From positions 3,650,033-3,714,032 of the forward strand of contig NC_135194.1 of NCBI RefSeq assembly GCF_050948175.1: a stretch of 64,000 nucleotides of DNA, in the 5' to 3' direction. This document shows, in pieces, positions 7,919 to 15,410 of this stretch. Below the pieces are notes generated by a model. That model did not search any database, had not been told where the DNA came from, and saw only the letters and a program-made list of their open reading frames with translations. Origin of the DNA: Xylocopa sonorina (taxonomy: Eukaryota; Arthropoda; Insecta; Hymenoptera; Apidae). How positions within the stretch are numbered: position 1 is the stretch's first letter; each line of letters starts with the position of its first letter. The translations under genes and the position numbers were made by a program.

Positions 7919-10900
7919 CCACCCCCCTTGGAAAAAGAATCTCGGCCATGCCGAGATCTCTTGTCTGTTGGGTAGATTTCGGGATGCTGGATCCTTCTCT
8001 TGGTCCTGTCGGCTGGATGCTGCGGAATCTGAGGTTTTTCGCCTGGTTGATCCTGGCGATAACGTTTGGAGATTGGACCGTGACTGCGGGCTTCCTTCGG
8101 ATTGCAGGCACTTTCGTCGCTTTCACTTTCAGCGTTCGTTTGAATGTCACTGCTCTCACTGACTTCATTTTCAGTTTTTCGCACTTTTCTTTCACTAGCA
8201 TCCACACTCTGCATACTATGCATTCGTTTACAAATTTTGATTTTGTTCGTATGAACAATTTTATGGCGCCCTTTTACATTCAGCTTAACATTACAATTGC
8301 CCAAAATTTCGAGGATACGGTACGGTCCAGAATACTGTGCCTGGAACTTATGTTTGTTCGGCTCTTTTAAAAGATAGACCCATTGGCCTACCTCGAAGTT
8401 TTGGACGTTGAGATTTCGGTCATAATAATATTTAGAACGGCGTTTCGCATTGTCTAGATTGGCTTTAGCCAAATCCTGAGATTTCGAGATTTTCTCCTGA
8501 AGTTGTATAAGATAGTCGCTATATGTTTCGTTATCAGAGCTGTCTTGAAAAGGAGTGGCTGACGGCGTCCTAGCTATCCTGCCGAACACTAGTTCGTGTG
8601 GGGTGTATAATGTACCCTCGTGCACACTGGTGTTGTATGAAAACATTGCATACGGTAACCAATTCACCCAATCGTTACTCGACTCTATGTAATGCTTCAG
8701 ATATTCGGCCAGGACGTGGTGAGATCGTTCAACGGACCCGTTTGTCTGTGGATGGAACGCAGTGGACTTGTATTGCTTAATACGGAATTTGATTGCTATG
8801 GCTTTAATCAAGCTATTTATAAAGTTCGAACCTTGGTCCGTGAGTATGCCTTTCGGGCATCCGAACTTACAAATGAATTCTTTTATTAAAGCTTCGGCAA
8901 TGTCTACTGCGGTGGTGGTTTTGAGAGGAATTGCGATTGAGTATTTAGTGAGGATATCTTGGATCGTGAGGATACTCGTATAACCGTCGGAAGTTTCGGG
9001 AAGAGGACCCATTACGTCCATTGAAATCTTATCGAATGCCCTGCCAGGGGTGTCGGTTAAAGTGAGAGGCTGTCTGGTCTTTACCCGGACCAGTTTCTCT
9101 GTCTGACAACTTTTACATTTGCCAATATATTCTTGTATTTGTGTTTTCATGTTTGGCCAAAAGTATTGTTGTCTGATGCGAGAATAAGTTTTATTAACCC
9201 CTTTGTGACCTCCCACAGGGGAGTCGTGGTTTTCTCTTATTATTTTCAGTCGCTCTTCGACCGAAGGGGTTTTAATGAGGCCCTGGCAGACCGTAATCTG
9301 GACAGTTGTTTCATAAAACAGGTCCTGAAGGATTTTCTGGATTCGGGACCAGGATACGGAGTCTAGATAGGTTTGTGCGATACTAAATGTTTGTAATTGT
9401 AATTCGTTTACAACGTCGCACAAGGATCTGAATGTTTCTATTACGGTCTGGAAATTGATTGATCTGGTGGAATGTTCGATGATTGGAAGCTGGATTTGGA
9501 ATTCGTTTCCGATTTGTATGACTTTGGCTTTGGTAAGAACGTGATTTTTGTTTGGAAGGAATTTTTCAGCGTTCGCTAGATCTTTGGCGCCCGTGTCATA
9601 GGGGTGCCCAGATTGCGTGACGAAGACAACTACATTGTCTCGTCGCGTTGATAATGCGTCACGGCTGAAATTAAATAGAGGTTCGCGTCGGAAAAATTCA
9701 TTTGGAGCAGGAGTATAGAAGTCGGTGCTGTCGCTGGCGACTTGCGGAGGTGGTGCTGTGTTGGTACGGAAGGACGTGCCTGGAGTCGGTAATTCAGGTT
9801 CTGATGTTACCGGAGTAGGAGGAGGCGCTAGTGTGGTATACTTTTTACGGGTTTCCGGAGGCACATCGAAGATGTCGTCCTCCGAGTTTTCTGAATACGA
9901 GAGCGGAAAAATTTGAGCGGGATTCCGCGACAATGCGTCCGCATTAAGGTTCGTTTTTCCACTTTTATAGACCATCTCGTAGTCAAATTCCGCTAACTTA
10001 AGCCTCCACCGTACGAGTCTACTTGACGGGTCCTTGACCGAATTCATCCACACTAACGGTCGATGGTCGGTAACGAGTTTGAATTGATTACCGTATATGT
10101 ATGGACGAAAGTAATGGACGGCGTAGACAATCGCCAGACACTCCTTCTCGATCGTGGAGTAGTTTTTCTCCGCAGCGTTTAACAGTCGCGACGTGTACGC
10201 GATTGGCAAGTCGCGGCCTATTGGTCCTTGACTCAAGATAGCACCAATAGCTTCGGCGGACGCGTCGGTCGTTATCACGAATGGTTGTTTGAAGTTGGGG
10301 TACTGCAAGATAGGCGCTTCGCATAGGCAATCTCGGAGTTTGACGAATGAATTCTCTTGCTCGTTACGCCATACAAAGGGCGCGTCTTTTTTTAACAAAT
10401 TTGTAAGTGGCTTAGCAATATTAGAAAAATTTGCGATGAACCGCCTGTAGTATCCCGCGAGCCCGAGGAATTGTTTGATCTGTTTCGCGTTGCGCGGGCG
10501 CGGAAAATTTTTGACGGCGCTAATTTTCGCAGGGTCAGGTTTTACACCGTGCTCACTGATAATATGACCCAAATAGCTTACTTCTCTCCTCAAGAATTCG
10601 CACTTATCCGGCTGCAATACTAAATTAGCTTCTTTGAGCCGTTGAGTTAATTTATCGAATTTAAGTCGATGTTCTTGAAGAGAGCTAGCGTAGATAACAA
10701 TGTCGTCCAAATAGACGAAAATTTCGTTCCCCTGGAGACCGGACAGGACATTGTCCATAAGTCGTTGGAACGTCGCTGGCGCATTTTTTAATCCGAATGG
10801 CATTCTTTTAAATTCATAATGCCCGTGAGGCGTCGAAAAAGCGGTTTTGGGAGCATCGGCGGGCTCCATTGGGATCTGGTGAAATCCGCTCGCGAGATCG

Positions 10901-12525
10901 AATGTACTAAAATACTTCGCGCTCCCGAGCTGATCAAGTATCTCGGTAATGCAAGGGAGGGGATAGGCATCGGCGACAGATTTCTCATTGAGTGCGCGGT
11001 AGTCGATGACGACGCGCCATTGCTTGTTGCCCAAGGAGTCCGGTTTCTTTGGGACAACCCACAATGGCGAATTATATGGTGATTTTGACGGAGAGATGAC
11101 ACCATTTTGTAAAAATTTGTCGACTTGTCGTCGAATCTCCTCCTTATGAGCTGGTGGGAAACGGTATTGTTTCACATTGACGGGGCGGTCGTCGACGGTT
11201 GGAATCTTGTGCGTGGTTGCTGACGTATGCCCTAATTTATCCCCCTCAATGTGAAAAAGCTCCTGCGTGCTTTGAACGAGACGGACGACGTGCTCTCTTT
11301 CCTCTGCGTTGAGGTGGTCGAGACGGAGGAGACTAAGAATTCGATCTAAGCGAGATTTCGAAAGGTTGGCGGATTTCGATGTTTGTTTTAACGGCGCCTG
11401 TTGTACATTATTTTTAACCGCCTGAGCATAGGAGATCTGTTGAACATTCGCGATTTTGCAACGCGATGGAGGAGTTTCGAGTGTCGAATATGGTGTCTGA
11501 CTCGAGAAAGAAATAGAAGGTTTTCCCTTTTGGGATGAGCCGATCGGTACGGCGGATACGTTGGATTTAGAAAAAACCGGATAGAGCGATGGACTTTCCT
11601 CCTTATGGAGGGGAGTCATGATTTGCGCGGGCTCAAGTACGATTTCTGGTAACGCGATTTCGACGGCGCGGTCGGATGAATTAATTATTCGAGTTACCGC
11701 TTTGCCCCGAATTACTCTGACGAGAGCGTTTCCGAAAAATATACCCGGCGCAAGATCGATACGAGGAATTATACCTTCCGCGAGGTTCGAATTAACTACG
11801 CGGACCTTGATACCGATATTTGATCTCGGCGGAATGGAGATACGGTCTCCTGACTTCGGAGAAGCTGCTTTGTCTTGCGTTCGAAGCTTCGATTTCGTTG
11901 TTGCATCGCGTTTCAGCGGAGGCGATGATTTACGCGGCGGGCGCGGCGGCGGAGGGGGAATAGATTCCGTGCGCGGCGCTTGTTTACGTTTCGGCGATAG
12001 GAGAGGCTTTATTTTCGACTCCGGTGACGGTTCCTCGAGTGCTTCGATATCGTCTTCGAAAGGAATTCTCTTACCATTCCATTTGATTATTTTATTTGGA
12101 AAAGAGATTTCTGCGTCCATACAGAACCCGGAGCCGAGGATCCCGCTTGGTTTAAGGGGAAAATCATCCTCGACCACATTAAAAGGAACGACGCGACCGA
12201 AAATGACAAGATTCACCGTCCCTAGGGTTGCGGTTTTGCCATCGGTTACCCCTGTTATTATTACGATCTCGGACTTATCGATTCGCGCGGATGCTTTTAG
12301 AGCCGAACGTTTTATAATATTTATTTCCGCCCCAGTGTCCACCATGAAGCGAGTTGGTGAAATTAGAAGATCGGATTTTAAAATTACGTTTGGCGTGCTA
12401 GTTTTTCCGGTTATGTTTATCGCGGCGTTTCGTCGATTTCCGCGTTGGAGTTGTTCGCGGCGAGAGGACGGACTTGGTGCGCGGCCTCGCCACCTGTCTC
12501 GCGGCGGGTGCGGAGGCCATTGTCG
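7627..12525 (-). CDS. pol: Pol polyprotein: protease, reverse transcriptase, RNase H, integrase
   Basis: Makes the DNA copy of the element and inserts it. The frame is -1 relative to gag and opens at 12537. I place entry at the slip site, so the first new codon is at 12525. The first in-frame Met is at 12345, directly before the protease motif, and residue numbers count from it. In order: aspartic protease (DTGA, residues 3-6); proline-rich linker (about 105-170); reverse transcriptase (Asp483 in TFDLASGF, YLDD at 545-548); RNase H (Asp694, a Glu in TIEKE, Asp760, Asp803); a linker of about 150 residues; integrase with HHCC (His1040, His1047, Cys1077, Cys1080), D,D(35)E (Asp1110, Asp1170, Glu1206) and GPY at 1340-1342; and a basic, proline-rich tail. 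About 97 C-terminal codons lie within the 3' LTR. No key residue is missing. The exact start of the transframe product is inferred. Confidence 0.95.
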   Translation of the reverse strand, partial: RQWPPHPPRDRWRGRAPSPSSRREQLQRGNRRNAAINITGKTSTPNVILKSDLLISPTRFMVDTGAEINIIKRSALKASARIDKSEIVIITGVTDGKTATLGTVNLVIFGRVVPFNVVEDDFPLKPSGILGSGFCMDAEISFPNKIIKWNGKRIPFEDDIEALEEPSPESKIKPLLSPKRKQAPRTESIPPPPPRPPRKSSPPLKRDATTKSKLRTQDKAASPKSGDRISIPPRSNIGIKVRVVNSNLAEGIIPRIDLAPGIFFGNALVRVIRGKAVTRIINSSDRAVEIALPEIVLEPAQIMTPLHKEESPSLYPVFSKSNVSAVPIGSSQKGKPSISFSSQTPYSTLETPPSRCKIANVQQISYAQAVKNNVQQAPLKQTSKSANLSKSRLDRILSLLRLDHLNAEEREHVVRLVQSTQELFHIEGDKLGHTSATTHKIPTVDDRPVNVKQYRFPPAHKEEIRRQVDKFLQNGVISPSKSPYNSPLWVVPKKPDSLGNKQWRVVIDYRALNEKSVADAYPLPCITEILDQLGSAKYFSTFDLASGFHQIPMEPADAPKTAFSTPHGHYEFKRMPFGLKNAPATFQRLMDNVLSGLQGNEIFVYLDDIVIYASSLQEHRLKFDKLTQRLKEANLVLQPDKCEFLRREVSYLGHIISEHGVKPDPAKISAVKNFPRPRNAKQIKQFLGLAGYYRRFIANFSNIAKPLTNLLKKDAPFVWRNEQENSFVKLRDCLCEAPILQYPNFKQPFVITTDASAEAIGAILSQGPIGRDLPIAYTSRLLNAAEKNYSTIEKECLAIVYAVHYFRPYIYGNQFKLVTDHRPLVWMNSVKDPSSRLVRWRLKLAEFDYEMVYKSGKTNLNADALSRNPAQIFPLSYSENSEDDIFDVPPETRKKYTTLAPPPTPVTSEPELPTPGTSFRTNTAPPPQVASDSTDFYTPAPNEFFRREPLFNFSRDALSTRRDNVVVFVTQSGHPYDTGAKDLANAEKFLPNKNHVLTKAKVIQIGNEFQIQLPIIEHSTRSINFQTVIETFRSLCDVVNELQLQTFSIAQTYLDSVSWSRIQKILQDLFYETTVQITVCQGLIKTPSVEERLKIIRENHDSPVGGHKGVNKTYSRIRQQYFWPNMKTQIQEYIGKCKSCQTEKLVRVKTRQPLTLTDTPGRAFDKISMDVMGPLPETSDGYTSILTIQDILTKYSIAIPLKTTTAVDIAEALIKEFICKFGCPKGILTDQGSNFINSLIKAIAIKFRIKQYKSTAFHPQTNGSVERSHHVLAEYLKHYIESSNDWVNWLPYAMFSYNTSVHEGTLYTPHELVFGRIARTPSATPFQDSSDNETYSDYLIQLQEKISKSQDLAKANLDNAKRRSKYYYDRNLNVQNFEVGQWVYLLKEPNKHKFQAQYSGPYRILEILGNCNVKLNVKGRHKIVHTNKIKICKRMHSMQSVDASERKVRKTENEVSESSDIQTNAESESDESACNPKEARSHGPISKRYRQDQPGEKPQIPQHPADRTKRRIQHPEIYPTDKRSRHGRDSFSKGGGVTSGVPPATLRRPPHHPQHPYPEPLHTGHPPTRRPYRRRQRYEREEGCSMPRPRAISTHEGEDFTPYYEGEELSDTYWVESPAITKPYTYFSYMWD
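7919..7929 (-). other. Polypurine tract (PPT), copy 2
   Basis: On the - strand AAGGGGGGTGG abuts the 3' LTR start TGTAACG, identical to copy 1. This is the expected plus-strand primer site. It lies inside the pol coding frame. Confidence 0.82.
7939..7957 (-). other. Perfect hairpin upstream of the polypurine tract, copy 2
   Basis: An 8-bp inverted repeat (ATCTCGGC / GCCGAGAT) with a 3-nt loop, 10 nt from the polypurine tract, identical to that in copy 1. It lies in coding sequence. The role is unknown. Confidence 0.6.
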
Positions 12526-13736
12526 TTTCCCGAATTTTTATTTACCGCGTTGTTGTACTGCCTTTTGCGGCACTCGCCTATTTCGTGCCCCGGGGTCTTG
12601 CAATAGCGACAAAATTTGGGCGCGTCCCTGGCTACGATTTGTCTCGGTTGTTCGTACGCGGGGCCTCGAGTAGGAGGCGGTACGTCCCTGGATCGCAAGT
12701 ATTCCTGCGGTCGGTACGGCGATGGCGGTCTGAGCCGACACTCGGTCGCGTAATGTCCGATATTATTACATTTTCGGCAAATAACTTCGGCTGGTTTTTC
12801 GCGCGATTCTGGTCGCGCGACACGCGATCTACCTAGTCGGTTGCAATCACGTTCGTGCATTTGGTAAAGCTCTCGCGCTCGAGCGAACGTTTCTCGCAAT
12901 GTGCCGAATGAATTTATCGTCATTTGCATTCGAATTTCCGGAATGAGACCGTCTTTAGAACATTGTAATGTGAGCGCGTCTACGTCATCGAGCGATTCCG
13001 GTGTGTCTCGTCGAGCAAGCCTTTCGCAATCAATTATAGCGGTTCTAAGATCTTTTACTCGACCGATGTAATCTAGAATGTGCTCCTTCGCGCGCATAAA
13101 TATATTAGCAAGTTCACCCCGATAATGATGAGCTGATTTTACGGAGCAAAAAGTGCTGCGAAGAACGTCCGTTAATTCGAGTATTGTGTAACACGGCTCG
13201 TCTTCTAGCGCGGCGTAGGCACGACCCTTGAGTTTTCCCTTAAGCAGGCGTGTGAAAGTTCGCTCGCACCCATTAGGGATAAGCTCATAAGCGCGTTTAC
13301 ACGCTCGGATAAACTGAAGAATAGGAATGTTCTGACCATCGAATGTCGGCACGGCTTCGAGGGCCTGCTTAAGCGATAGCTCGTCGTGTTGCGAACTATT
13401 TGTATTGAAATCAGAGCTCGAATTATGTGCGTAAAGCGGATTTCCCCGAGGAATATCCAGCGAAACGGTATCGTCGCGCGTTAAATCAGGCGTTCTGCGA
13501 ATAGATTCTATTTCACGACGTAAAATTTCTATTTGCTGGAGCAACGCGGCATTACTCGGATCGGTCGCTTTCGTATTTTTCGCGGAAGTATTTTGTTGCG
13601 CGGTACTAGGAAGAGGCTCGGCGATAGCGTCTTGGAAATCAAGCGTTCTGCTAGTGCGTTTTTCGCGTTCAGAATCGGCCATCGCGGCGGCTCGCTGTGT
13701 CTGCTGGCGCGTTTTTGTCGGAGTCCGGGTTGCCAT
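12417..13736 (-). CDS. gag: Gag polyprotein (capsid and nucleocapsid)
   Basis: Structural protein of 439 residues that would form the cytoplasmic virus-like particle and package element RNA. The ATG at 13736 has a good context (G at -3 and +4) and is the first ATG of the frame after the leader. A second Met is at residue 19. Seen: a Ser/Thr- and charge-rich N-terminus, a short coiled-coil-like stretch (about 63-82), a capsid-like helical region (about 118-295) and two CX2CX4HX4C zinc knuckles, Cys320-Cys333 (CRKCNNIGHYATEC) and Cys376-Cys389 (CRYCKTPGHEIGEC), joined by a proline/arginine-rich linker. TAA stop at 12417-12419. The final 120 bases overlap the open pol frame and contain the slip site at Gly403-Asn404. 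The capsid assignment is by position and general character. The nucleocapsid knuckles are direct evidence. Confidence 0.93.
   Translation of the reverse strand: MATRTPTKTRQQTQRAAAMADSEREKRTSRTLDFQDAIAEPLPSTAQQNTSAKNTKATDPSNAALLQQIEILRREIESIRRTPDLTRDDTVSLDIPRGNPLYAHNSSSDFNTNSSQHDELSLKQALEAVPTFDGQNIPILQFIRACKRAYELIPNGCERTFTRLLKGKLKGRAYAALEDEPCYTILELTDVLRSTFCSVKSAHHYRGELANIFMRAKEHILDYIGRVKDLRTAIIDCERLARRDTPESLDDVDALTLQCSKDGLIPEIRMQMTINSFGTLRETFARARELYQMHERDCNRLGRSRVARPESREKPAEVICRKCNNIGHYATECRLRPPSPYRPQEYLRSRDVPPPTRGPAYEQPRQIVARDAPKFCRYCKTPGHEIGECRKRQYNNAVNKNSGNDNGLRTRRETGGEAAHQVRPLAANNSNAEIDETPR
12483..12531 (-). promoter_or_regulatory. Programmed -1 ribosomal frameshift signal (slippery heptamer plus stem-loop)
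   Basis: On the - strand GGGAAAC occupies 12531-12525 in the phase required for -1 slippage (G GGA AAC in the gag frame). A 6-nt spacer (12524-12519) is followed by a stem-loop: arm GGCCTCCGCACC (12518-12507), 12-nt loop, arm GGTGGCGAGGCC (12494-12483). Ten of 12 positions pair, with a two-base internal mismatch. The pol frame is closed by TAA at 12540-12538, just upstream of the slip site, and is open from there on, so slippage here gives a Gag-Pol fusion. Known: GGGAAAC heptamers with a downstream structure serve this purpose in some retroviruses. Use in this element is inferred. Confidence 0.82.
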
Positions 13737-13818
13737 ATCTAGTTTCGCGGTTCCTTTCGGCGGAATTTCCGGAGGAAACGCGTGGCTATCCCACCGCTGT
13801 CACCAAAAATAACTTTCG
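13737..13818 (-). other. Untranslated leader between 5' LTR and gag
   Basis: 82 nt run from the LTR end to the gag ATG and contain the primer-binding-site candidate. There is no upstream ATG between the LTR end and gag on this strand. A packaging signal would be expected hereabouts, but none can be recognised from the sequence. Confidence 0.75.
13788..13805 (-). other. Putative tRNA primer-binding site (PBS)
   Basis: TGGTGACAGCGGTGGGAT on the - strand begins with the TGG complementary to a tRNA CCA 3' end. It lies 13 nt inside the 5' LTR boundary, where minus-strand DNA synthesis is primed. I cannot match it to a particular tRNA without a tRNA set. The gap from the LTR is larger than in many elements. 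Confidence 0.55.
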
Positions 13819-14689
13819 TGTCACGTCCCGAGGTGCGGTTGCGCTCGCAACGGTGGCACAAAGTAGTAACCGTTCCCGAAGATAACGCGAATTGCGTCCG
13901 GACCGGGTTCGTTGGCGTTTCGGACTCGATAAAACGGTAATTAACACTAAACTTACCTTGCGAAGGCTTGATTCCGCTGTCTGATTTCTCTTTCCAGGTA
14001 CCTGGAGCGCCTTGGATCCGCAACCGGGATGGCGGCGGCGTACGGCTGGAACGGAGGTACGGGTCGTGCGGCGGAGGAAACCTCCTTCACAGGAACCAGG
14101 ACTCGAACGCAGGAAATTGAATATTCCGGTGCATCACCCACGAATTCCCGAGCGAGACGACGAATAAACTCTCTCCTCCCCGCGCGTCGTGTACGCTTTG
14201 TCGGAGGTGCAAGGCTCGTCGAGAATACTTGAACTTCGGTCGAGTACGGCGCGGCTAAGCGTTGGTTCGCTCTAGCTTACCGGGATCAACCTGGGCGCAA
14301 GATATTCTGTATACGGTAGAAGTGAGGATGGAGCAACTAAGCGCTGGTTCGCTCTAGTCGTCGAGCCTCAAGACTATCGCAGATGAGATATAGAAATAGA
14401 ATAATCGCGAGCGTACCCGTGGAGTAGAATTAAGGAATTGTATTTGAACTCGAATAAAGATACTTTGAATCTGGTAAAAATAAACTATATTCTATGATTT
14501 CACTATACTAGATACACTTGACTAAATTCTAAGTTACTGACTAGCGATTACAATGAGAATTAGAAATAGTATAAGGTATCGAATGGACTCCGCTATGGGA
14601 GTATGGATAGAGACGAATGCATTAGAGCTAATTGCTCGTTGCGAATGAGCCTATTGCTCGGATCGGAGGTGCATCGTTCGGATGCTGGA

Positions 14690-14824
14690 TTAGAACTCCT
14701 CGGTTCGGAGATGAGATACGAACTCTCCAGTTCGGAGATGAGATACCAACTCTCCCGTTCGGAGGTGAGATTGGAACTCTCCCGTTCGGAGGTGAGATTG
14801 GAACTCTCCCGTTCGGAGGTGAGA
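14690..14824 (-). repeat. 27-bp minisatellite in 5' LTR of copy 2, five units
   Basis: The same five-unit array and unit order as in the 3' LTR of this element, as expected because both LTRs derive from one template during reverse transcription. Confidence 0.9.
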
Positions 14825-15013
14825 TTGGAACTGACTCTCGGATCTCGCGTCCGCGACCTCCTCGGGTCGCGCGGCGCGCGAGTCGCTGGGCCCTCGCGGT
14901 GGGGCGGACGGTCGGAGTAGGGCGGCCGCTCGGCCCTCGTGGTGGGGCGGCCGTTCGGAGTGGGGCGCGGCCCGCGTTAAGCGTGAGCCGCGAGCGTCGA
15001 GTGTGCGCGCGAG

Positions 15014-15059
15014 TGCACGGAACATAACCGTGCATGAATAAAATATATACATATATTTA
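15014..15059 (-). promoter_or_regulatory. Candidate core promoter of the 5' LTR: TATA-like tract and hairpin
   Basis: On the - strand an alternating A/T tract (15059-15037) is followed by TGCACGG, a 7-nt loop, then CCGTGCA (15034-15014), a perfect 7-bp hairpin, and next the GC-rich stretch. The position, about 350 bp into the LTR and downstream of the pol stop, suits a promoter and the start of the repeated transcript end. I see no firm initiator, so the start site is not placed. Confidence 0.3.
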
Positions 15060-15406
15060 CTTAAATCTAGGTGTGTGTTGGTGTGTATGTACATATATGA
15101 GTAGTGTGCTTATTCTAATCCCACATGTACGAGAAGTACGTATAGGGCTTCGTGATCGCTGGGGATTCGACCCAGTATGTGTCGGAGAGCTCCTCGCCCT
15201 CGTAATACGGGGTGAAGTCCTCCCCCTCGTGTGTGGAGATCGCGCGTGGGCGCGGCATGCTGCATCCCTCTTCCCTCTCGTACCTTTGTCTCCTTCTGTA
15301 GGGACGGCGAGTCGGCGGGTGGCCCGTGTGCAGGGGCTCCGGATACGGATGCTGGGGATGATGAGGTGGACGCCGGAGGGTGGCAGGCGGTACGCCTGAC
15401 GTTACA

Positions 15407-15410
15407 CTAC
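15407..15410. repeat. Target-site duplication CTAC, right copy
   Basis: CTAC follows the LTR terminus GTTACA and matches 6327-6330. The satellite then continues with CTATCGTAGC in phase (monomer position 82). Confidence 0.95.

Larger units (their letters stand above)
6331..15406 (-). mobile_element. Complete Ty3/Gypsy-type LTR retrotransposon, copy 2 (9076 bp)
   Basis: Seen, in - strand order: 5' LTR (15406-13819), 82-nt leader with a primer-binding-site candidate, gag (13736-12417), frameshift signal (12531-12483), pol (to 7627), polypurine tract (7929-7919) and 3' LTR (7918-6331). The domain order protease, reverse transcriptase, RNase H, integrase places it in Ty3/Gypsy. The LTRs are equal in length (1588 bp), and comparing them by eye I found two mismatches (in the blocks at 6591-6600/14071-14082 and 6661-6670/14149-14158), so the insertion is recent. 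Both ORFs are open and the 4-bp target duplication is exact. There is no third ORF, so it lacks env. By appearance it could be autonomous and active. I do not assign a clade. Confidence 0.97.
13819..15406 (-). repeat. 5' LTR, copy 2 (1588 bp)
   Basis: Runs on the - strand from TGTAACGTCA (15406) to GTGACA (13819) and should carry the promoter of the element. It includes a silent duplicate of the pol C-terminal coding segment (15406-15115) and the same landmarks as the other LTRs. A splice donor consensus AAG|GTAAGT has its GT at 13956, near the LTR end and upstream of gag. No gene. The open frames over the GC-rich and 27-bp parts are compositional. Confidence 0.97.

Noticed and set aside
12345..12345. 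Independent start of pol at the first Met
   Set aside because: This Met sits immediately before the protease Asp-Thr-Gly. The same frame is open upstream to 12537 and contains a well-formed frameshift signal, so a Gag-Pol fusion is the better reading.
11618..12673. 351-codon + strand frame antisense to the pol/gag junction
   Set aside because: It lies opposite confirmed pol and gag codons, shows no recognisable domain, and follows from the codon composition of the real genes on the other strand.
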